A DNA stretch of 16,776 nt from Candidatus Methylomirabilota bacterium (GTDB taxonomy: Bacteria > Methylomirabilota > Methylomirabilia > Methylomirabilales > CSP1-5), in assembly GCA_022615475.1 (NCBI GenBank), contig JAKEGQ010000125.1:1-16776 (forward strand), read 5' to 3'. A program made the position numbers and the translations under genes. Positions 1 through 5,841 of the stretch are shown piece after piece (within the stretch, counting starts at the first letter, position 1; every line of letters starts with the position of its first letter). The notes under the pieces were generated by a model. That model did not search any database. It was not told the DNA's origin and saw only the letters and a program-made list of their open reading frames with translations.

Positions 1-551
1 AGGATCGTGTAGACCTCCAGGTGCATCTGCACCATCATGTCGGCGTCCAGGTTGCTGAAGGGTTCGTCGAGGAGGAGGAGCGCCGGGCGAGGGGCGAGGG
101 CGCGGGCAAGCGCCACGCGCTGCTGCTGCCCTCCGCTGAGCTCGTGGGGATAGCGCCCGGCAAAGGGGGTCAGCCCGACCGTCTCCAGCATCCCGTGGAC
201 TCTCTGGCCGCGGGTTCCTGGGTCTAGCGTCCGCAGACCGAACGCGACGTTCTCCTCCACGGTCAGGTGGGGGAAGAGCGCGTACTCCTGGAAGACCATC
301 CCGACCCCCCGCCCCTCGGGTGGGACAAAGGTCTTGCGGTCCGCCATCGTTTTCCCGCTGATGACCACGACCCCGGCATCCGGCCTTTCGAAGCCGGCGA
401 TGAGTCGCAGTGCGGTCGTCTTCCCGCTGCCGCTCGGCCCCAGCAGTGCGATGATCTCGCCGGGCTCCGCGTCGAGGGAGAAGTCGTCCAGGGCGGGCAG
501 GTCGTGCGGCGTGAAGCGCTTTGTCACATGGGCGACGCTGAGCAGGATCAT
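1..551 (-). CDS. fbpC: Ferric-iron ABC transporter ATP-binding protein, 3' end missing
   Basis: This is the cytoplasmic ATPase that would power the permease and binding protein encoded just upstream. The gene reads leftward from ATG at 551 and runs off the window edge, leaving 183 residues of a family normally about 340-360 long. Visible motifs are the Walker A GPSGSGKTT (residues 38-46), the Q-loop VFQEYALF (about 86-93), the ABC signature LSGGQQQRV (138-146) and the Walker B LLLLDEP (158-164) followed by the D-loop SNLDA. The missing part should hold the H-loop and the C-terminal regulatory domain. The start lies 31 bp after the fbpB stop, in a short repeat-rich spacer with a weak AAGG ribosome site. 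The ATPase class is certain. The iron substrate is inferred from the adjacent FbpA-like protein; other imports of the Fe/thiamine/polyamine group are possible. Confidence 0.9.
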   Translation of the reverse strand, partial: MILLSVAHVTKRFTPHDLPALDDFSLDAEPGEIIALLGPSGSGKTTALRLIAGFERPDAGVVVISGKTMADRKTFVPPEGRGVGMVFQEYALFPHLTVEENVAFGLRTLDPGTRGQRVHGMLETVGLTPFAGRYPHELSGGQQQRVALARALAPRPALLLLDEPFSNLDADMMVQMHLEVYTI

Positions 552-560
552 GACGCCTTA

Positions 561-596
561 CTCACTCTGCACTCCTGCACCCTCATCCTCTCATCC
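561..596 (-). repeat. Short degenerate tandem repeats at the fbpB/fbpC junction
   Basis: Read on the minus strand, the last three codons of fbpB and the following spacer consist of paired units: GGATGAGA/GGATGAGG, then GTGCAGGA/GTGCAGAG. The array supplies the fbpB stop codon and ends just before the fbpC start. It resembles the purine-rich TGAG-type repeat at 5763-5804. It is short and imperfect, so chance low complexity remains possible. Confidence 0.4.
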
Positions 597-2286
597 CTAG
601 ATCCCCGCCCGCGCCTTGCCGGGCCCGGACGCCGCTCCGCGCCAGGATCAGGATCGGGAATATCCCCGCCGCTACGATGGTCAGGGCCGGAAGGGCCGCT
701 GCTTCCCAGAAGGACTCGGACGTCAACTGCCAGATCCGGACGGCCAAGGTTTCGTACCCGAAGGGTCTCAGGAGGAGTGTAGCAGGCATCTCCTTGATCA
801 CCTCGACGAAGACGAGGATCGCACCCGTGCAGAGGCCGCCACGGATGAGGGGGAGGTGGATGCGGCGGAGGACGCCCCCGGGGCTCAAGCCGAGTGAGCG
901 TCCCGCCATGTCCATGTTTGGCGTGACCTTGACGAGGCTCGCCTCTACGGTGTGCACGCTGAGGGCGAGGAACCGGGCGAGGTAGGCAAAGACCAGCCCC
1001 GCCATGGATCCCGTGAAGAGGAGGCCTCCGTCCCATCCCCAGACGACGCGGACCAGGTCGTTCCAAACCCGGTCGAGGAAGGCGAGCGGCACCAGGACGC
1101 CGACGGCGATGACCGAGCCGGGAAGAGCGTAGCCCATGGTCGCGATGCGGCCGCACGCGGCCACCACCCAGCTGCGGCTCAGGCGGAGGCCGTACGCCAC
1201 CACGATGGCAGCCCCCACGGCAATCATGGCGGTCGTGGCCGCGATGGTCAGCGTGTTCAGGGCGAATTCCGGATAGCGGTTGTCGAAGTCGGATCCCCTG
1301 AAGGTCGTCACGCTCCACACGAGCAGTTGCCCGACGGGCAGAAGAAATGCAGCCCCGACGACGGCGCCGGCCGCGCCGCTCGCCGCCCAGGCCCTCCACC
1401 CGGTAAGCATCGTGGGTGCGGGGGGGTGGGCCTTGCGCTCCGTCTGGTAGAAGCGCGCGCGGCCACGCCAAGACCGCTCGATGGCATACACAGTCCCTGT
1501 GAAGAGGAGGAGAAGACTCGCCAGCTCCGTGGCGGCCTGGCGGTTGAACAGGCCGAACCAGACCCGGTAGATGGCGACGGTGAAGGTATTGTAGCCGTAG
1601 ATGGCGACCGTCCCGAAATCCGCCAGGGCCTCCATCACCGCGAGGGAGAGGCCGGCGACGATCGACGGGCGGGCGAGGGGAAGGGCAACCCGCCAGAAGA
1701 CAGCCGTCCGGCGGGCGCCGAGGGCGCGGGCGGCTTCCAAAGTCGTTTCCGACTGCTCGAGAAACGCCGTCCGCGCCAGGAGGTAGACGTAGGGGTAGAA
1801 GACGAGGGTCATCACGAGCATGACCCCACCAGTTGATGCGATGTCGGGGAACCAGATCCCCGGTCCGAGGAGGCGGCGGAGCCCGGTCTGCACGGGTCCG
1901 GTGTAGTCGAAGAGCCCGCGAAAGACAAAGCCGATGACATAGGCGGGCACCGCCAGGGGCAGGATGAGGAGCCACTCGAAAGCCGCCCGGCCTGGGAAGC
2001 GGTACATCGTGGTGAGCCACGCGAGCCCGGTGCCCAGCAGGGCCACACCACCTCCGACCCCGACGATCAATGTGAGCGTGTTCCAGATCAGCTCAAGGAG
2101 CTGCGTCTGCCAGAGGTGTGACCACACATCCAGGCTCGGCGTCACGAGGGACGAGACGACCACCAGGATGGGCGTGGCGACCACGAGCGCCACCGCCCCG
2201 GCCATGAGCGGCCACGGGTCCCGTGGAACCCTCAGGGCGAGACGCCCCGGAACGGGAACCGCCGGGCTCGCCTGTCGAGTAGGCAT
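583..2286 (-). CDS. fbpB: Ferric-iron ABC transporter permease, two fused membrane domains
   Basis: This inner-membrane permease of 567 residues has the usual length for FbpB/SfuB-type proteins, in which two permease halves are fused in one chain. The sequence is strongly hydrophobic with about 12 membrane segments. Two EAA-type cytoplasmic loops that dock the ATPase are visible: EAARALGARRTAVFWRVALP (about 184-203) and MAGRSLGLSPGGVLRRIHLP (about 460-479). The halves are separated by a polar linker near residues 270-295. The ATG at 2286 is preceded by CGGAGG at good spacing, only 12 bp after the fbpA stop. Together with fbpA and fbpC it forms one operon read leftward. The final codons lie in a short tandem repeat. 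Family assignment is firm; Fe(III) as substrate follows from the neighbouring binding protein. Confidence 0.92.
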   Translation of the reverse strand: MPTRQASPAVPVPGRLALRVPRDPWPLMAGAVALVVATPILVVVSSLVTPSLDVWSHLWQTQLLELIWNTLTLIVGVGGGVALLGTGLAWLTTMYRFPGRAAFEWLLILPLAVPAYVIGFVFRGLFDYTGPVQTGLRRLLGPGIWFPDIASTGGVMLVMTLVFYPYVYLLARTAFLEQSETTLEAARALGARRTAVFWRVALPLARPSIVAGLSLAVMEALADFGTVAIYGYNTFTVAIYRVWFGLFNRQAATELASLLLLFTGTVYAIERSWRGRARFYQTERKAHPPAPTMLTGWRAWAASGAAGAVVGAAFLLPVGQLLVWSVTTFRGSDFDNRYPEFALNTLTIAATTAMIAVGAAIVVAYGLRLSRSWVVAACGRIATMGYALPGSVIAVGVLVPLAFLDRVWNDLVRVVWGWDGGLLFTGSMAGLVFAYLARFLALSVHTVEASLVKVTPNMDMAGRSLGLSPGGVLRRIHLPLIRGGLCTGAILVFVEVIKEMPATLLLRPFGYETLAVRIWQLTSESFWEAAALPALTIVAAGIFPILILARSGVRARQGAGGDLGMRG

Positions 2287-2298
2287 GCCAGGCCTCCG

Positions 2299-3318
2299 CT
2301 ACCTGTATCCAACCCGATCCATGAGCTTCACCGCTTCGGCCTGGAGCGCCCCCGCTGCGGCCACGTCCACGCTGTCGGCCTTGAATGCTCCCCAGGCGGC
2401 GATGAACGCGTGCGGTTTGGCGCCTCCGTTGGCGGGGTACTCGTAGTTGCCGTCGGCGTACAGATTCTGGGCCTCGGATGAGGAGAGGAACTCGATCAGC
2501 CTGATGGCGTTGTCCCGGTGCTTTGCGTACCGCGTCACGCCCGCGCCGGAGATATTGATGTGGACGCCGCGATCCTGCTGGTTGGGCCAAAACACGGCCA
2601 CGGGAAAGGCAGGATCGTCCGCTTTAAGCCGGGCAAGATAGTAGGTGTTGGCGATCGTCACATCGCACTGGCCGGCGGCGATGGCCTCGAGTTGCTTCGT
2701 GTCACTGTCGAAGATGCGCGGCTCATTCTTCATCCACCCGCGGATGACCTCTTCAGTCCGCCCCTCGCCCAGGGTCTTGATCATCGTCGCCACCAGCGAC
2801 TGGGTGTAGACCTTCCGCGAGGTGCGGAGACACAGGCGTCCCCGCCACTTGGGATCCCCGAGCGCCTCATAGGTCGAGAGCTCCGAGGGCTTGACTCGCT
2901 CGGTGCTGTACATGATGGGCCGGGCCCGCGTCGAGAGTCCAACCCACGCATTGTCCTTGGCCCGGAGATGCGGTGGGACGTTCTTGGCGATCACGGTTGA
3001 GTCGAAACCCTGGAGGAGACCAGCGTGCTCGGCGATCCAGAGATTTCCCACATCGACGGTCATGAAGACATCGGCGGCCGTGTGGGCGCCCTCCGCCTTC
3101 AGGCGTTCGAACAATTCGGCCTCGCTCGCGGTGAAGTATTTCACCGTGATGCCGGTCTTGTGGGTGAAGGCCTCGAACATCGGCTTGATCAGTTTTTCGA
3201 TCCTGGCCGAGTACACGACGACCTCGCCAGCATCGCGGGCTTCTCCGAGGGGCACCCGAGGGATCATCGTAGCGACCAATACGGTAAGGACAATGACCAC
3301 CTTCAGGATCTTGACCAT
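2299..3318 (-). CDS. fbpA: Periplasmic ferric-iron-binding protein
   Basis: This is the solute-binding protein of the importer, 339 residues. An N-terminal signal peptide (hydrophobic core about residues 4-19, likely cleaved near GEA, 25-27) is followed by the family opening VVVYSAR (33-39). The adjacent tyrosines in NTYYLAR (Tyr226-Tyr227) match the tyrosine pair that coordinates Fe(III) in FbpA/FutA-type proteins. The start is placed at ATG 3318 because AGAGGAAG lies just upstream; an in-frame ATG at 3345 would add nine residues before the signal peptide and lacks that support. It is the first gene of the fbpABC operon and divergent from a DtxR-type regulator, so iron repression is expected. 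The binding-protein class is certain; iron specificity is strongly suggested by the tyrosine pair and the regulator. Confidence 0.92.
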   Translation of the reverse strand: MVKILKVVIVLTVLVATMIPRVPLGEARDAGEVVVYSARIEKLIKPMFEAFTHKTGITVKYFTASEAELFERLKAEGAHTAADVFMTVDVGNLWIAEHAGLLQGFDSTVIAKNVPPHLRAKDNAWVGLSTRARPIMYSTERVKPSELSTYEALGDPKWRGRLCLRTSRKVYTQSLVATMIKTLGEGRTEEVIRGWMKNEPRIFDSDTKQLEAIAAGQCDVTIANTYYLARLKADDPAFPVAVFWPNQQDRGVHINISGAGVTRYAKHRDNAIRLIEFLSSSEAQNLYADGNYEYPANGGAKPHAFIAAWGAFKADSVDVAAAGALQAEAVKLMDRVGYR

Positions 3319-3392
3319 TCCACTTCCTCTTATCCGATGGAACAAGTTCTCTGGATCTTCCCAGAATATACAGTGATTCTGACGGGTTCCGC

Positions 3393-3417
3393 TACCTTTA
3401 TAGCGGAGATTAAGGTA
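3393..3417. promoter_or_regulatory. Inverted repeat, candidate operator of the iron operon
   Basis: TACCTT (3393-3398) and AAGGTA (3412-3417) form perfect 6-bp arms 13 bp apart in the divergent intergenic region. The right arm coincides with the expected -10 position of a minus-strand promoter for fbpA. It does not match the classical DtxR box (TTAGG...CCTAA), so binding by the adjacent regulator is an inference from position. Confidence 0.4.
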
Positions 3418-3440
3418 TCTTTACATACAGTACATGTCAA
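3412..3440 (-). promoter_or_regulatory. Candidate promoter for fbpABC
   Basis: On the minus strand a consensus TTGACA (plus-strand complement at 3435-3440) is followed after exactly 17 bp by TACCTT (complement at 3412-3417), a weak -10 with three of six consensus bases. The -10 is one arm of the inverted repeat, an arrangement suited to repression. Confidence 0.45.
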
Positions 3441-3479
3441 GCCTTTTCTCTCTTGGTGGTCCCCAGATATGGAAGGTAC

Positions 3480-3508
3480 TTGACACCATAACTCTTTGAG
3501 TTTAATGT
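3480..3508 (+). promoter_or_regulatory. Candidate promoter for the DtxR-type regulator gene
   Basis: Consensus TTGACA at 3480-3485 is followed by TTTAAT at 3501-3506 (15-bp spacer, five of six bases) or TAATGT at 3503-3508 (17-bp spacer, three of six). Either would start transcription about 30 nt before the gene. Confidence 0.5.
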
Positions 3509-3544
3509 ACAGACTGCAAGGGATCTCTTGCGATAGGGGGGACC

Positions 3545-4216
3545 GTGAGTCACGACATTGGCCTCATGGAAAAAACCGAGATGTATCTCAAGGCGATCAT
3601 GGTGACTCAGCAATCGGCGCCTCCGGTCACGACCTCCAAGATTGCCGATTTTCTCAATATTACCGTCCCTGCCGCCTCGGACATGCTGAAGCGGCTCATG
3701 CAAAAGGGTCTCGTCCTCACCGAGAATGACGGGGGATTCGGCGTGACCGTGGACGGGCAGCGGATCGCCCTTCGGGTCATTCGGCGTCTGAGAATCGCCG
3801 AACGCTTCCTCACCGATGTGCTGGGCCTCTCCTTAGAGAAGGTCTATGATGAGGCGTGCAAGTTTGAACATGTCCTGGGCGGCGAGGTGGAGGAGCGGCT
3901 GGTTCAGCATCTCAAAGATCCGATGAGCTGCCCGCATGGGCACCCGATTCCTGACGCCCATGGGCGCCTTCCCTTTGACTATCCCGGGACGACGCTGGTG
4001 GAACTCAAGGAAGGGGCACGAGCGACGGTCTTCTCCGTTCCCGAAGAGGATAGGGAATTGCTCCTGTACCTGGCGGAGCTTGGCCTTTTCCCTCACGTCA
4101 ATCTTCAGGTGAAGAGGATCGCCCCCTATAACGGACCGATCTTTCTGCTGATTGGAGACACCCAGCAGGCCGTCGGGCGTGATGCGGCGGCCCGGATCTA
4201 CGTCACTCCCACCTAG
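3545..4216 (+). CDS. DtxR/IdeR-family metal-dependent transcriptional repressor
   Basis: This is a DNA-binding regulator of 223 residues that would repress iron uptake when metal-loaded. Domains in order are a winged helix (about 8-75), a metal-binding dimerisation domain (about 76-145) and a C-terminal FeoA/SH3-like domain (about 147-220). Compared with DtxR from memory, the primary site is intact: Met13 (EKTEMYLKAI) and Cys105, Glu108 and His109 (YDEACKFEHV) match DtxR Met10, Cys102, Glu105 and His106. A cysteine here favours an iron-type rather than a manganese (MntR) regulator. Two ancillary-site histidines appear replaced (Leu82, Tyr101), while Glu86 is kept. The GTG start at 3545 follows an AGGGGGG tract at short spacing; ATG 3566 has no ribosome site. 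Divergent orientation from fbpA suggests direct control of that operon. Confidence 0.9.
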   Translation: MSHDIGLMEKTEMYLKAIMVTQQSAPPVTTSKIADFLNITVPAASDMLKRLMQKGLVLTENDGGFGVTVDGQRIALRVIRRLRIAERFLTDVLGLSLEKVYDEACKFEHVLGGEVEERLVQHLKDPMSCPHGHPIPDAHGRLPFDYPGTTLVELKEGARATVFSVPEEDRELLLYLAELGLFPHVNLQVKRIAPYNGPIFLLIGDTQQAVGRDAAARIYVTPT

Positions 4217-4292
4217 CCCATCCCGACCCGACCTTGCCCCTCTTGCGGTGGCTGCACGCCGGAACTTTCTGTTGACATTGGAGGAGGGGATG

Positions 4293-4309
4293 ATACCCTA
4301 CCTGGGTAT
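4293..4309. promoter_or_regulatory. CsoR-type copper operator
   Basis: ATACCC (4293-4298) and GGGTAT (4304-4309) form a perfect 6-bp palindrome around a 5-bp centre, 26 bp before csoR. G/C-rich palindromes with TACC...GGTA flanks are typical CsoR operators. TTGACA (4272-4277) lies upstream and TATAGT (4307-4312) overlaps the right arm, but those two boxes are 29 bp apart and are not a standard pair. Confidence 0.7.
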
Positions 4310-4335
4310 AGTGTAGTCTCACGGAGGGGAGACGC

Positions 4336-4623
4336 ATGATCAATGAGGAGACCAAGCGCGAGGTCTTGAGCCGGCTGAAGCGGATTGAGGGACAGGTCCA
4401 GGGGATTCAGCGCATGGTGGCGGACAAGAAGTATTGTGTCGACATTCTTCTCCAGGTCTCGGCGGTCGGAGGGGCCCTCGAGCAGGTGAGCAAGCGCCTG
4501 CTCGGTCAGCATATCGAGAGCTGCGTGGCGGATGCCTTCACTTCGGGGGATGATCGGGAGCGGGAACGAAAGATTGAGGAGTTGTTAGAAGTCTTTTCCC
4601 GGTTCGGCCGACGAGGTCGATGA
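4336..4623 (+). CDS. csoR: CsoR-family copper-sensing repressor
   Basis: This is a small all-helical repressor of 95 residues, normal for the DUF156/CsoR family. It binds operator DNA as the apoprotein and releases it on binding Cu(I). The three copper ligands of the family are present: Cys34 (KKYCVDIL), His59 and Cys63 (QHIESCV), corresponding to Cys36-His61-Cys65 of Mycobacterium tuberculosis CsoR. The conserved N-terminal RLKRIEGQVQGI (about 13-24) is also clear. The ATG at 4336 follows the strong ribosome site GGAGGGGAG. A palindromic operator sits directly upstream, so the gene is probably autoregulated. Its stop overlaps an upstream in-frame ATG of the flavoprotein gene, and copA follows, giving a copper-responsive csoR-flavoprotein-copA arrangement. 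Confidence 0.92.
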   Translation: MINEETKREVLSRLKRIEGQVQGIQRMVADKKYCVDILLQVSAVGGALEQVSKRLLGQHIESCVADAFTSGDDRERERKIEELLEVFSRFGRRGR

Positions 4624-4631
4624 GGTCGGGG

Positions 4632-5774
4632 ATGGATGTCGATGCCATCGTCGCGGGTGGCGGTCCGGGAGGGGCGGCAGCCGCCTCTCTGTTGGCGCAA
4701 GCGGGCCTTGCGGTCCTGGTCCTCGAGAAGGCGCAGTTCCCCCGGCAGAAAGCGTGCGGGGGATGTCTCTCTCCCAAGGTCCTCTCCTTGGGCTTGGACG
4801 TCGAGGAGGTGATCGAGGACGTGATCGAGGAGGCGGTCTTCGCTGCCCCCGGCGAGACAGCGATAACGTATCGGTCTCACACTCCACTGGCCTATATGGT
4901 TCGTCGAGAGCGGTTTGATCAGCTCCTCCTGAACCGGGCCGAGGAGATGGGGGCTCGAGTCCTGTACGGCTATCGGGTCTTGCAGGCTCGGGAGATCGCT
5001 GGAGGAGTGGAGGTGGTGTCGGACCGCGGAACATTCCGGGCACCGCTCCTTATCGGCGCGGATGGCGCCCTCGGGGCGACCGTACGATCATTCCGGCGGC
5101 CCCGTCCCCGGATCGCGCTCGCCATGGATGCTCGCCTCTCCGGCGCTGATGGCGCTCATGCCGCTTGGCGGGGGAAGGTCCTCATCGATTTCGGCGGAGT
5201 TCCCTTCGGGTATGCCTGGGTCTTTCCCACGGCATGCGACCTGTCAACAGGGGTTCTCGGGGCGAAGAAGAGGGTTCACCGGCTTCGCGGCTACCTCGAC
5301 AGGTTCTTGGAGCGGCAGGATCTGACGTGCGGCTCAAAGACGGTGAGCGGGTGGCCCCTTCCGTATCCGGCCTGGTCTCTTCGCCCGGTGATCGGCCGCC
5401 GGGTTCTTCTCGTGGGTGATGCGGCGGGACTCGTGGACCCGTTCACGGGAGAGGGGATCTACTACGCCTTGCGGAGCGGTCTTCTCGCCGCCAAGGCGAT
5501 TGCCGAGGGTGGCCGGAGGCGTGCGAAGAGATACCAGCAACTGATCCGGGATGCGTTTGAACAGGACCTTCGCGGCGCGTCGCTCCTCGCGGCGCTCATC
5601 CACCGGGCCCCAGGATGGTCGTTCCGGGCACTCAGGAGACACCCGGGGGCCATCGAGGCCTTTGTCTCCGTCCTCATCGGTCGGCTGAGCTATGCGGCGT
5701 TTCTCCGGAAGGTGGCGCAGGGCGTCTTCGCCGCAGGCTGGAGGGGCCTCGCGGGTCTGAAGTCTGAGGGCTGA
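4632..5774 (+). CDS. Geranylgeranyl-reductase-family FAD-dependent oxidoreductase
   Basis: This is a flavoprotein of 380 residues. An N-terminal Rossmann FAD site is present (AIVAGGGPGGAAAA, about 5-18, with the acidic strand end VLVLEK at 28-33). It is followed by the family motif KACGGCLSPK (40-49), GADG (142-145), and the second FAD motif VGDAAGLVDPFTGEGI (261-276). This pattern marks the geranylgeranyl reductase/lycopene-cyclase-like group, which reduces or oxidises isoprenoid and quinone-like substrates; the substrate here is unknown. The start at 4632 is preferred because GAGGT (4622-4626) is correctly spaced. An in-frame ATG at 4620 overlaps the csoR stop as ATGA and would add four residues. 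Its place between csoR and copA is unusual. The last codons and stop lie in a heptanucleotide repeat. Confidence 0.85.
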   Translation: MDVDAIVAGGGPGGAAAASLLAQAGLAVLVLEKAQFPRQKACGGCLSPKVLSLGLDVEEVIEDVIEEAVFAAPGETAITYRSHTPLAYMVRRERFDQLLLNRAEEMGARVLYGYRVLQAREIAGGVEVVSDRGTFRAPLLIGADGALGATVRSFRRPRPRIALAMDARLSGADGAHAAWRGKVLIDFGGVPFGYAWVFPTACDLSTGVLGAKKRVHRLRGYLDRFLERQDLTCGSKTVSGWPLPYPAWSLRPVIGRRVLLVGDAAGLVDPFTGEGIYYALRSGLLAAKAIAEGGRRRAKRYQQLIRDAFEQDLRGASLLAALIHRAPGWSFRALRRHPGAIEAFVSVLIGRLSYAAFLRKVAQGVFAAGWRGLAGLKSEG

Positions 5775-5804
5775 GGTCTCAGGACTGAGGACTGAGCTCT
5801 CGGG
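5763..5804 (+). repeat. Heptanucleotide tandem repeat spanning the flavoprotein stop codon
   Basis: Six consecutive 7-bp units can be read: TCTGAGG, GCTGAGG, TCTCAGG, ACTGAGG, ACTGAGC, TCTCGGG. The first two encode the last residues and stop (TGA, 5772-5774) of the upstream gene. The remainder fills most of the 67-bp gap before copA. Confidence 0.75.
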
Positions 5805-5841
5805 ATCGTGGTCCGAGAATAGACGAGAGGGTTACGTCGTC

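Noticed and set aside
548..2020. Open frame of 490 codons on the minus strand, overlapping fbpB
   Set aside because: It lies in a different frame of fbpB, is rich in Arg/Pro/His/Gly as expected of a GC-rich shadow frame, and has no recognisable motif. The fbpB frame is a clear permease.
4272..4312. TTGACA (4272) and TATAGT (4307) as the csoR promoter
   Set aside because: The boxes are 29 bp apart, far beyond a usable spacer. The palindrome alone is reported as the operator and the exact promoter is left open.
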